Assembly: GCA_041394145.1 (NCBI GenBank) | Contig: JAWKIW010000006.1 | Span: 124,001-188,000 of the forward strand | Length of the DNA: 64,000 bases | DNA from: JAWKIW01 sp041394145 | Lineage (GTDB): Bacteria > Actinomycetota > Acidimicrobiia > Acidimicrobiales > Acidimicrobilacustridaceae | Direction: 5' to 3' | Shown: in pieces, positions 51,746 through 60,910 of the stretch | Numbering within the stretch: the stretch's first letter is position 1 | Layout: every line of letters begins with the position of its first letter | Made by a program: the position numbers and the translations under genes | The notes under the pieces: generated by a model | What the model saw: the letters and a program-made list of their open reading frames with translations, nothing else | Told to the model about the DNA's origin: nothing | Database searches by the model: none

Positions 51746-53758
51746 GTGCGCGAGCCTGCCCCCTCTCCCCGCATCGCCCACGAGCCCGCCCTCGACGGGC
51801 TCCGCGGCCTGGCCCTGCTGTTCATGCTGGCCTACCACGGTGAGCTCGGCGTGGTGCCGGGGGCCTACTTCACGCTGTCGGCCTTCTTCGCCCTGTCCGG
51901 CTACCTCATCACGGCCCTGCTGCTGGCCGAGCACCACGGCACCGGCCGGATCGACCTGCGGGCGTTCTGGGGTCGCCGCTTCCGGCGGCTGATGCCCGGC
52001 GCCCTCGTCGGCCTCACCGCCGTGCTGGTCTTCGCCGCGACCGTCGCCTCCGGCAACCAGCTGGCCAAGCTGCGCGGAGACGTCCTCGCCGGCCTCGGCT
52101 ACGTGGCCAACTGGCACTTCATCTCCGACGGGCGCACCTACGCCGACGTGTTCGCCGCCCCCTCCCCCGTCCAGCACTTCTGGTCGCTGGCGGTCGAGGA
52201 GCAGTTCTACCTGGTGTTCCCGCTGCTCGCGGTCGGGCTGCTGGCACTGGTGGGTCGGCGCCGACGGCCGGGACCCTTGCAGGGCCGGGAGCGGGCGCTG
52301 CTCGCCGGACTGCTCGGCGGCCTCGCCATCGCCTCCGCGGTCTGGATGGCCGTCGTGCACACCCCGGGATCCGAGCGTGCCTACTACGGCACCGACGCCC
52401 GGGCGGGCGAGTTCCTCGTCGGTGCCTTCCTCGCCGTCGTGCTGGCCGGTCGGGCGCCCCTGCGTCACCGGGGCGCGGTCGTGGTCGCCGAGGTGGCCGG
52501 TGGCCTGGCGCTGCTCGGCACGATCGTGCTCTGGGTCACCGTGCCGATCTCGGAGCCGGCCATCTACCGCGGCGGCTTCCTGCTCGCCGCCGTGCTGGCC
52601 GCCGTGGTGATCGTGGCCGTGCGCCAGCACGGCCCGGTGCACCGGGTGCTGTCGCTGCGCCTGCTCGGGGTCGTCGGCGTGGTCAGCTACAGCGCCTACG
52701 TCCTGCACTGGCCGGTCTTCCTGTGGCTGACGCCGGCCCGCACCGGCCTGGATCCCTGGCCCTGCCCGGCCTGCGGCTGGCCATCACCTCGGGCTCGCCG
52801 CCCTGGAGCCACCACCTGCTGGAGCAAGCCGATCTGTTGCGTCGCCGCCCTCCTGGCCGGCGCGCGCTGGTGGCGGCGCCTGCGGTGGCCGCGCACCCTG
52901 GCTGTCGCGGCGATCGTCGTCACCCTCGCTCCGCCTCCGCCCGAGCCTGGCTCACCGCCGCGCCCGAGCTGCCGAGCCGCCGGCCGCCCGGTCGACGCCG
53001 GCGCCGGCGCCGGCCGCCGTCGAGGTCGCCGCCGGCACCTCGGCGGCGGGGGGCCTGCTCGCCCTGAGCGAGCCCCCGTGCGCAAGCTCGTGGTCGGCGA
53101 CCTGTCGCCTACAACATGGCAGTGGCTGGCCTGACGGCCTGGTCCGCCAGCCATGGCGATCACCCCGGGTCTGGAACCGAGCCCTGCCCGGGTGCGCCTT
53201 CGGCCGGGGCGGCTCTGTGCGCCAGCTGCGGCGGGCGAGGGCGACGCCGGCGAGGAGTGTGCCCGCTGGGCCGAGCGGTGGGCCGACCGAGCCGAGCGCT
53301 TCCAGCCCGACGTCGTGCTGACGGGGGCCTCGCCGTGGGACGCCATCGACCGGAAGGTCCCCGCCCTCGGCGATCGCTGGCTGCACATCGGCGACCCCGA
53401 CTACGACGCCTGGCTGCGCGGCGAGCTGGCCCAGGCGCTGCAGGTCCTGCGGGCCCCGGGGGTGCCGGTCGTGTGGTTCTCCCAGCCCCACATCGATCGA
53501 CCGCAGACCGCACCCGAGAACGACCCCGCCCGCGTCGACCGGCTCAACGCCGTCGCCGCCGAGGCCGTCGACGCGGTCGGCGGCACGACGGTGGCCGACT
53601 ACGCCGGCTGGATCGATGACGATCCCGTGCGCAGCCACGACCACGAGCTGCGGGTCGACGGCCTGCACCTCGGCGAGCGCGGACGGTCGGAGGTCGCGGA
53701 CTGGCTGGCCCTGCCACCGCAGGCCGCCGGTCGCTCCCCGAGCGCGGTCACCGGTTGA
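51746..53758 (+). pseudogene. OafA/YrhL-type acyltransferase with C-terminal SGNH domain, frameshifted as sequenced
   Basis: About 670 residues if joined. The acyltransferase 3 half is intact to ~52760: ALDGLRGLALLFMLAYH with the catalytic His, SAFFALSGYLITALLL, FWGRRFRRLMPGAL, VQHFWSLAVEEQFYLVFPLL. Several small shifts then scramble 52760-53215. The SGNH block GDSVAYNMAVGLTAW is recoverable at ~53098-53145, and the rest is clean to the end: DVVLTGASPWD, VVWFSQPHID and VDGLHLGERGRSEVADW. OafA proteins acetylate envelope sugars. The last stop overlaps the esterase start. Confidence 0.78.
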
Positions 53759-54964
53759 CGTCGGCGGTGCGGCCGGTGGCGCGGGTCGGGGCGGTCGCCG
53801 CGCTGACGACGCTGGTGCTGGTGGGCGCGCTGGCGACGTCGGCACCCTGGTCGCCGCCCAGTCGACGGCCACCACGGCCACGAGCCTGCCCATGCCCACC
53901 GGGACCGGCGCGCCGACGTTGCAGGCCAACGTCCGCTACGGCGAGGCCGGCGGCCAGACCCTGCTGCTCGACGTCTACCAACTGGCGACGCCGGGCACTG
54001 GACGGCCTGCGGTGCTGCTGATCCACGGGGCGGCTGGCAGGTGGGTGACAAGTCCTCCGCCCAGCCCGAGGGCGTGGCCCTCGCCCGGGCCGGCTTCGTC
54101 GCCTTCGCACCCGACTACCGCCTGGATGCTCCCGATCCGTGGCCCGCCGAGCTGCGCGACGTGCAGACCGCCCTGCGCTGGGTCCAGGACAACGCCGCCA
54201 CCTACGGCGTCGACCCCCAGCGCATCGGCGCCTTCGGTGGCTCGGCCGGCGGCAACCTGGCGATGCTGCTCGGCACCAACGGGCCCGGCGCGGCCGGTCG
54301 CCCGCCGATCCGGGCCGTGGTGTCCTGGTCGGGACCGAGCGACCTCATCAGCCTGGCCCCGACGAACGTGGGCGGAGGACGGCTCGGCACCCCGGGCTCG
54401 GTGCGCGGTGCCAACACGCCGCAGGGCTGCGTCGACGACCCGAACTGCGTCGGCGTCATCGACCCGTCGGTCATCCAGGCCTACATCGGCTGCACCCTGA
54501 CCCAGTGCCCCGCCGACTACCGAGCGGCGTCCCCGGTCTTCCACGTCGGCGCCCAGACGCCACCCATGTGCAGCCTTCGCCTCCTCCGACGAGGACTCTC
54601 GTGCTGCTCTCGCAGGCCCAGGAGATGGCCGACCGGCCTCACTCGGTCCGGGGTGGCGGCCCAGGTGCTCGCCGTCCCCGGCGATCGCCACGCCGACGCG
54701 TACCGGGACGTGGCCACCGTGCCGATGGTGCAGTTCTTCACCACCTACCTGGCCGACGGGGCCTCCTCCCGGATCGCCCCGGGCACCCCGACCACCACGT
54801 GGCTGCCGCCGAGCGCCATCGGCGCCCTGCCCGAGTCGGCGGGCTTCCGGGCCCGGGCGCTGCAGGTCGCGGCGATCGTCCTCGCCGCGGTGGCCGCCGT
54901 CGGCCTGGGCGTCGCGGTCGTCTCGCGCCGTCGCCGATGGCACCCCGACCTGCACCGCCGCTAG
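53755..54964 (+). pseudogene. Exported, membrane-anchored esterase (alpha/beta hydrolase), frameshifted as sequenced
   Basis: About 403 residues if joined. The N-terminal helix is VGAVAALTTLVLVGALA. Shifts lie near 53850, near 54030 inside the oxyanion motif HGGGW (printed frame reads HGAAGRW), and around 54570-54640. Clean parts include VLLIHG, VAFAPDYRLDAPDPWPAEL, RIGAFGGSAGGNLAML with the nucleophile Ser, and DRHADAY with the His. A C-terminal helix and RRRRWHPDLHRR tail suggest anchoring. TTG 53755 overlaps the previous stop; GTG 53767 is an alternative. It resembles BD-FAE/HSL-type carboxylesterases. Confidence 0.72.
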
Positions 54965-54965
54965 C

Positions 54966-54971
54966 TATCGT
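54966..54971 (+). promoter_or_regulatory. -10-like hexamer TATCGT before the 55009 gene
   Basis: 37 bases upstream of GTG 55009, with GGAGG in the short leader. Confidence 0.4.
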
Positions 54972-55008
54972 CTCGGCGTCTCGTCCCACGGCGTGCCGGA
55001 GGATCCCC

Positions 55009-55233
55009 GTGCCCATCAGGTTGAACCAGATCTCGCGGGTGGTGATCGGTGGCGAGTGGATCACCGTCGACCGCGGGACCTTCGAGGTCGAGCCCATGCA
55101 GTTCGTCGACGAGGGCGAGAACCCCACCACCCCGCCGATGGAGCAGTGGGCCTACCACTTCTTCACGGACAACCGCGACGAGTACTTCGGGCCGATCGAG
55201 GCCATCCAGCTGTTCAAGATGGCCAACCTCTAG
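55009..55233 (+). CDS. Small conserved-looking hypothetical protein
   Basis: A 74-residue protein with no membrane segment or cysteines: IRLNQISRVVIGGEWITVD, FEVEPMQFVDEG, then WAYHFFTDNRDEYFGPIEAIQLFKMANL. The aromatic-rich second half looks constrained. GTG 55009 has GGAGG six bases before it and a TATCGT hexamer upstream, both good signs of expression. Its stop overlaps the converging GH3 stop by four bases. No family recognised. Confidence 0.65.
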   Translation: MPIRLNQISRVVIGGEWITVDRGTFEVEPMQFVDEGENPTTPPMEQWAYHFFTDNRDEYFGPIEAIQLFKMANL

Positions 55234-57586
55234 ATCGGCGCGACCACCACACCGCTGGTGAGCGCCCGGTCCTCCCCCACCGACCGGACGTCACCCACCA
55301 CCTCGACCGAGCCCTGGAGCCGGACGTCGGCGCTGGAGGCCCCGACCTCCACCGTGAGCGTTTCCCGGCCTGACGATGCGGCGCAGGTCGACACCGGTGA
55401 AGGCCATCACCTCGACCGGGACCTCGAAGGTGACCCGGGCGGCGGCGCCGGCGCCAGCGGCACGCGGGCGAACCCCTTCAGCTCGCGCACCGGGCGGGTG
55501 ACCGAGCGACGGGATCACCCAGGTACAGCTGGACGACCTCGTCGCCGGGGCGGATGCCGGCGTTGGTGACCGTGCACGACACCGAGAAGGCGCCGTCGAC
55601 GGGCACCTCGGGTGGGGCGATCTCCAGCTCGTCGTAGGTGAAGGTCGTGTAGGACAGGCCGTGGCCGAAGGGGAACACCGGGTCGACGTCGGGCAGCCGG
55701 GGGAAGCCGGGGGCCAGCCACTTGTGGTCGTAGGTCCAGGGCTGCACGCCGGCGCCCCGGCTGAAGGTGAGCGTGGTCCGCCCGCACGGCTCGGCCGCGC
55801 CCACGAGCACGTCGGCCACCGCGGCGGCGCCGTCCTGGCTGGGAACCACGCCTCGACGATCGCCGCCGCCCGCTCGGCCAGGTCGCCGAGGGCGAACGGC
55901 CGACCGTTCAGCAGCACGACGACGGTCGGCGTGCCGGTGGCCAGCACCTCGTCGACGAGCCGGGCCTGCACGCCGGGGAGCGACAGGTCGGCGGTGTCGG
56001 TGCCCTCGCCGACGTCCCTATCCGGAGCGCCCCGCCTTGTCGCCCACCACGACCACGGCGAGCTCGGCCGCCGCGGTCGCCGCCACGGCGTCGGCGATGC
56101 CCGAGGCGTCGTCGCCCATCACCTCGCAGCCCTGGTCGTGCACGACCCGCTCCCCGTCGAGGCGCTCGCGCAGGGCGTCGAGCACCGTGGGCACCTGGAC
56201 GCGATCGGCGAGGTGCGGGAAGTGGGTGAAGAGGATGTGGTTCTCGAAGCTGTAGTTGCCGAACAGGGCCCGCCGGTCGTCGGCGTTCGGGCCGATCACG
56301 GCCACCCGCTGGCCGGCGGCCGGGTCGATCGGCAGCAGCCCGTCGTTGCGGAGCAGGGTGATCGACCGTCGGGCGACCTCGGCCGCCAGCGCCCGGTCCT
56401 CGGGTCGGTCGAGGTCGATGCCGCCGGGGTCGGCGTAGGGCGCCTCGAACAGGCCGAGCTCGACCTTGTGGCGCAGCACCCGCTCGACGGCCCGGTCGAC
56501 GTCGGCCATGGTCAGCAGGCCTCGCTCGAGCGCGTCGGGGATGCCCTGGGGGAACTCCCCCGGGTTGGGTAGCTCGACGTCGAGCCCGGCGGCCAGGGCA
56601 GCCGCGGCCGACTCGGTGCGCCCGGCGGTCACGTGGTGGAAGGCGTGCAGGAAGGTGACGGCGCCGTAGTCGGCCACGACGAAGCCGTCGAAGCCCCACT
56701 GGTCGCGCAGGACCTCGGTGAGCAGGCGACGGCTGCCGGCGGGCGCCTCCCCGTCGACCTCCTGGTAGGAGTTCATGACCGACCGCGCGCCCCCCTCCTT
56801 CACCGCCATCTCGAAGGGGACGAGGTGGACGTCGGCCAGCTCGCGCGGCCCGACGTGGGTGGGGGCGAAGTTCCGCCCTCCCTCGCTGCCCGAGTAGCCG
56901 ACGAAGTGCTTCAGCGTGGCGATCACGCCGTGGCGCAGATCGGCCTCGCCCGGCGAACCGGGTGCGCCGCCCTGCAGGCCCTGCACGTAGGCGGTGACGA
57001 ACCGGCCCACGAGGTAGGGGTCCTCGCCGAGGGTCTCCTCCACCCGCCCCCAGCGGGGGTCGCGGGCCACGTCGGCGACCGGCGCCAGGCCCTGGTGGGT
57101 GCCGACCGAACGCATCTGGCGACGGATGGTGTCGCCCACCCGACCGATCAGCTCGGGGTCCCAGGTGGCGGCGAAGTTCAGCGGCGACGGGAACGAGGTG
57201 GCCCCGAGGAACATGGCGCCGGTCAGGCACTCCTCGTGGCAGATGGCGGGGATCCCCAGCCGCGTCTCCTCGACGAGGCGCCGCTGGATCTCGTTGATGA
57301 TGCGCACGCCGTCGGCCGGCTCGATGGGCTGGCTGCCGAGCGGGCGGGTGATCTGGCCCATCCCGTGGGCCATCGCCTCGCCGAGGTCGCCGATGGCCTC
57401 GGACCCGAACGAGAACTGGCTCGGTGCGAACTCGCCGGACTCCTCGTCGAGGGTCAGCCACGCGGACACCAGCTGGGCGACCTTCTCGGTGAGGGTCATC
57501 CGGCCGAGCAGGTCGGCGACCCGCGCGGCCGTGGGCCGGGAAGGGTCGCGGTAGGGAGCGTCGTCACCGGGCCGTTCGTCGTGCAT
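55230..57586 (-). pseudogene. GH3 beta-glycosidase (beta-glucosidase/xylosidase type), frameshifted in the C-terminal third
   Basis: About 785 residues if joined. The catalytic domain is intact: RLGIPAICHEECLTG, ATLKHFVGYSGSEGGRNFAP and GFDGFVVADYGAV with the nucleophile Asp. Five shifts lie near 56025, 55840, 55505, 55450 and 55365. Between them the usual GH3 sequence continues: VVVLLNGRPFAL, PFGHGLSYTTFTYDELE, PGDEVVQLYLGD, VRELKGFARVPL and a C-terminal Fn3-like end. No signal peptide, so probably cytoplasmic. Divergent from xylA with a 41-base gap, which suggests xylo-oligosaccharides as substrate. Confidence 0.82.
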
Positions 57587-57589
57587 CGG

Positions 57590-57595
57590 TAGATT
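57590..57595 (+). promoter_or_regulatory. -10-like hexamer TAGATT for xylA, overlapping CAGAAT for the GH3 gene
   Basis: TAGATT lies upstream of a GAGGAGG site and ATG 57628. On the other strand CAGAAT (57593-57598) sits six bases before the GH3 ATG 57586, so the two core promoters overlap. Confidence 0.4.
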
Positions 57596-57627
57596 CTGGT
57601 CGACCCCGGGTCACGAGGAGGCCGACG

Positions 57628-58803
57628 ATGCCCGACGACCACACGCCCACGCCCGACGACCACTTCACCTTCGGGTTGTGGACGGTGGGGAACCGGGGCC
57701 GCGACCCCTTCGGCCACGAGACCCGTCCGCCGCTCGACCCCGTCGAGGCCGTCCACCGCCTCGCCGACCTCGGCGCCTACGGCGTGAACTTCCACGACGA
57801 CGACCTCGTCCCCCCGGGTTCGAGCGCCACCGAGCGGGAGCGCATCGTCAAGCGCTTCCGGCAGGCCCTCGACGCCACCGGCCTGCGCGTGCCCATGGCC
57901 ACCACCAACCTCTTCTCCCGGCCGGTGTTCAAGGAGGGGGCCTTCACCGCCAACGACCCCGAGGTGCGCCGCCTCGCGGTGGCCAAGACGTTCGACGCCA
58001 TCGACCTCGGCGTCGAGCTGGGCGCCACGACCTACGTCATGTGGGGTGGGCGCGAAGGGGTCGAGGCCGAGGCCGCCAAGGACGTGCGCCGTGCCCTCGA
58101 CCGCTACGCCGAGGCGGTGGACCTGTGCTGCGCCTACGTGCGCGAGCGGGGCTACGACCTGCGCTTCGCCCTCGAGCCCAAGCCCAACGAGCCCCGGGGC
58201 GACCTGCTGCTGCCCACCGTCGGCCACGCCCTCGCCTTCATCGAGCGGCTCGAGTGGCCCGAGATGGTGGGGCTCAACCCCGAGTTCGCCCACGAGACCA
58301 TGTCGGGCCTGTCGTTCACCCACGCGGTGGCCCAGGCGCTGTGGCACGACAAGCTGTTCCACATCGACCTCAACGCCCAGCGGATCGCCAAGTTCGACCA
58401 GGACTTCCGCTTCGGCAGCGAAGGCGTGCGTGACGCCTTCTACACCGTGCTGCTGCTCGAGGACGCCGGCTGGCCGGGCATGCGCCACTTCGACGCCCAC
58501 GCCTACCGCACCGAGGACGCCGAAGGGGTGTGGGACTTCGCCCGCGGCTGCATGCGCACCTACCTCATCCTGCGGGAGAAGGCGCGCCGCTTCCGGGACG
58601 ACCCCGACATCGCCGAGGCCCTCGCCGCCGCCGGCGTCGAGGCGATCGGCGTGCCGACCTCGCCGGGTGGGCTGGGCCCCGAGGCGCTGGCCGAGGTGCG
58701 GCAGGCGGGCGCCGCCGCCGACGAGGACGCCCTCGCCGCCCGGGGGCTCGGCCACGAGCGCCTCGACCAGCTCGTCACCGAGCTGCTGCTCGGCGTCCGC
58801 TGA
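57628..58803 (+). CDS. xylA: Xylose isomerase
   Basis: Metal-dependent aldose-ketose isomerase of 391 residues (actinobacterial class I length) converting D-xylose to D-xylulose. NFHDDDLVP carries the catalytic His56. ALEPKPNEPRGDLLLPT has metal-ligand Glu183 and Lys185. GLNPEFAHETMSG supplies Glu219 and His222. LFHIDLNAQRIAKFDQDFRFG completes the second metal site. GAGGAGG lies seven bases before ATG 57628. No xylulokinase, XylR or transporter gene is adjacent. Divergent from the GH3 gene. Confidence 0.95.
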   Translation: MPDDHTPTPDDHFTFGLWTVGNRGRDPFGHETRPPLDPVEAVHRLADLGAYGVNFHDDDLVPPGSSATERERIVKRFRQALDATGLRVPMATTNLFSRPVFKEGAFTANDPEVRRLAVAKTFDAIDLGVELGATTYVMWGGREGVEAEAAKDVRRALDRYAEAVDLCCAYVRERGYDLRFALEPKPNEPRGDLLLPTVGHALAFIERLEWPEMVGLNPEFAHETMSGLSFTHAVAQALWHDKLFHIDLNAQRIAKFDQDFRFGSEGVRDAFYTVLLLEDAGWPGMRHFDAHAYRTEDAEGVWDFARGCMRTYLILREKARRFRDDPDIAEALAAAGVEAIGVPTSPGGLGPEALAEVRQAGAAADEDALAARGLGHERLDQLVTELLLGVR

Positions 58804-58874
58804 CCGCGGTCGCTCAGGCCGTCCTCCGGGCGCCGACGAGCCGGTTCGAGCCGCGCCGCGGTCGGCGATCCGCT

Positions 58875-58880
58875 TAGTCT
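58875..58880 (+). promoter_or_regulatory. -10-like hexamer TAGTCT, leaderless promoter for the redox operon
   Basis: Six bases before ATG 58887. Confidence 0.5.
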
Positions 58881-58886
58881 GCGGGC

Positions 58887-60614
58887 ATGGCCCAGCCCGT
58901 GCTCCTCGTCCTCGACGACGACGCCGACGGGCTCGCCGACATCGAGCGCGAGCTGCAGGACCGCTACGCCCGCCACTACCAGGTCGTCTGCCTGCGATCG
59001 CCCGAAGCGGCGCGAGCACGCCTCGAGGAGCTCGCGGCCTCGGGCGCGGAGGTCGCCGTGGTGCTCGCAGGCCAGTGGTCCGCTCCACCGGTGCGCGCCG
59101 TGCTCGACGACGCCGGGCGACTCCACCCCCAGGCGCGGCGCGGCGCACTGATCGCATGGGGGGACTGGGGTCGCAAGGAGACCGGCGACGCGATCTTCGC
59201 GGGGATCGCCGAGGGCCACATCGACCAGCACGTGATGCGGCCGTCGCCCCCGCCCGACGAGGTCTTCCACCAGACGATCACGGGCATGCTGGTCGAGTGG
59301 GCCGAGGCGCAGCGCACCTCGCCGTACACCGTCCACGTCGTCGGCGAGTCCTGGTCCGGCCGTGCCTACGAGCTGCGCGAGGCGCTCAAGGAGTGCGCCG
59401 TCGTGCACCACTTCTGCCTCGCGGACTCCGACGAGGGTCGGGCGCTGCTCGCCGGGGCGGGTGACGGCATCGACCTCCCGCTCGTCGTGCTGCCCGACGG
59501 GACGTACCTGCAGAACCCGACCAACGCCGAGATCGCCCTGACCACCGGTGGCGCCGTCCAGCCGGACCGGTCGCGGTTCGACGCCGTCATCGTCGGGGCG
59601 GGACCGGCCGGGCTGTCGGCAGCGGTCTACGGCGCATCGGAGGGGTTCAGCACCCTGGTGGTCGACCGCGGGGGGATCGGCGGACAGGCCACCTCCAGCT
59701 CCCTGATCCGCAACTACCTCGGCTTCCCGCGTGGCATCAGCGGCCGGCAGCTCGCGCAGAACGCCTACGGCCAGGCCTGGGTCTTCGGCGCCCGCTTCGC
59801 CTTCATGCAGACGGTGACCGGCCTCGATCGCGACGGCGACGGGCTCGTCGTCACCCTCTCCGACGTCGGACCGGTGCGCACGGCGGCCGTGCTGCTGGCG
59901 ACCGGTGCCAGCTACCGCCGGCTCGGCGTGCCCTCGCTCGAGGCGCTGCACGGCGCCGGGGTGTTCTACGGGGGTTCGACGGCGGAGGCCCCCGCGCTCG
60001 TCGGCCGCGACGTGTTCATCGTCGGCGGCGCCAACTCCGCCGGGCAAGCCGCGCTGCACCTCGCCCGGTACGCCGCACGGGTCACCCTCGTCGTACGGGC
60101 GCCGTCGCTGCGGGCCGGGATGTCCGAGTACCTCGTGCGCCAGGTCGAGGCGACGCCGAACGTCGACGTCCGCCTCGGCAGCGAGGTGGTCGGCGGTGGC
60201 GGCGACGGCCGCCTCGAGCACCTCGTGCTCCGCGATCGCGAGTCGCAGACCGACACCACCGTCGACGCACAGGCGCTGTTCGTCCTGATCGGGGCGCGCC
60301 CCAACACCGACTGGCTCCCGGCCGACCTCGAGCGCGACCCCCAGGGGTTCGTGCTCACGGGGGCCGAGGTCTCCGACCGGTTCGCGGCGGCCCACGGTCG
60401 CGACCCGTTGCTCCTCGAGACGAGCATGCCGGGCGTGTTCGCGGCAGGCGACGTGCGCCATGGATCGGTGAAGCGGGTGGCATCGGCGGTCGGCGAGGGA
60501 TCGATCGCCGTGCAGCTCCTGCACCAGCTCTTCGCCGCCGAGCCGCGGCTCGGGTCGCCGCTCGCCCGAACCGGCGGTGTGGCCATGGAACCGGTAGCGA
60601 AAGGACCCACATGA
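58887..60614 (+). CDS. Receiver-domain / thioredoxin-reductase-like fusion lacking the CxxC
   Basis: A 575-residue fusion. The N-terminal ~130 residues look like a receiver domain (VLLVLDDDADGLADIERELQ with acidic Asp10-12). A thioredoxin-like segment follows (YTVHVVGESWSGRAYELREAL, ~150-230). The FAD/NAD reductase half has VGAGPAGLSAAVYGASEG and VGGANSAGQAALHLARYA, and ends with MPGVFAAGDVRHGSVKRVASAVGEGS. The loop where thioredoxin reductases have CxxC reads VFYGGSTAEAP, so there is no redox-active disulfide. Actinobacteria have such fusions; their role is unclear. The stop overlaps the next gene (ATGA). Confidence 0.83.
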   Translation: MAQPVLLVLDDDADGLADIERELQDRYARHYQVVCLRSPEAARARLEELAASGAEVAVVLAGQWSAPPVRAVLDDAGRLHPQARRGALIAWGDWGRKETGDAIFAGIAEGHIDQHVMRPSPPPDEVFHQTITGMLVEWAEAQRTSPYTVHVVGESWSGRAYELREALKECAVVHHFCLADSDEGRALLAGAGDGIDLPLVVLPDGTYLQNPTNAEIALTTGGAVQPDRSRFDAVIVGAGPAGLSAAVYGASEGFSTLVVDRGGIGGQATSSSLIRNYLGFPRGISGRQLAQNAYGQAWVFGARFAFMQTVTGLDRDGDGLVVTLSDVGPVRTAAVLLATGASYRRLGVPSLEALHGAGVFYGGSTAEAPALVGRDVFIVGGANSAGQAALHLARYAARVTLVVRAPSLRAGMSEYLVRQVEATPNVDVRLGSEVVGGGGDGRLEHLVLRDRESQTDTTVDAQALFVLIGARPNTDWLPADLERDPQGFVLTGAEVSDRFAAAHGRDPLLLETSMPGVFAAGDVRHGSVKRVASAVGEGSIAVQLLHQLFAAEPRLGSPLARTGGVAMEPVAKGPT

Positions 60615-60910
60615 TCGTCGTCAAGGCCACCGCTCGCATCAAGCCCGAGCAGCGCGAGCGGGCCGTGGCCGCCGCGCTCACGATGGCCGAGGCCACCGAG
60701 GCGGAGCCGGGCAACATCTCCTACACGTTCTCCGCCGACCTGGCCGACCCGAACGTGTTCCACCTGTTCGAGGAGTGGGAGGACGAGGAGGCGCTCGTCG
60801 CCCACTTCGGCCTGCCGCACATGGCCGAGTTCGTCACCGCCCTCGGCGACGTCCTCGACGGCGCCATGCCCACGACGAAGTACGTGGTGGCCTCGCACGG
60901 CCCGTTGTGA
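60611..60910 (+). CDS. Antibiotic biosynthesis monooxygenase (ABM/YgiN-like) domain protein
   Basis: A 99-residue dimeric ferredoxin-like-fold protein. IVVKATARIKPEQRERAVAAAL is the first strand-helix. EPGNISYTFSADLADPNVFHLFEEWEDEEALVAHF carries the family core in parts. Relatives are quinol monooxygenases and heme-degrading or lyase-like enzymes. ATG 60611 overlaps the reductase stop and its own stop overlaps the ligase start (GTGA), so the three genes are tightly coupled. Confidence 0.87.
   Translation: MIVVKATARIKPEQRERAVAAALTMAEATEAEPGNISYTFSADLADPNVFHLFEEWEDEEALVAHFGLPHMAEFVTALGDVLDGAMPTTKYVVASHGPL

Noticed and set aside
53132..53134. In-frame TGA in the OafA-SGNH gene as selenocysteine
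   Set aside because: Conserved SGNH sequence runs in another frame across this point, so the stop is explained by nearby indels.
58845..58868. GGTTCGAGCC resembling a tRNA T-loop
   Set aside because: The flanking bases do not form a 5-bp T stem, and no anticodon or acceptor arm can be built around it.
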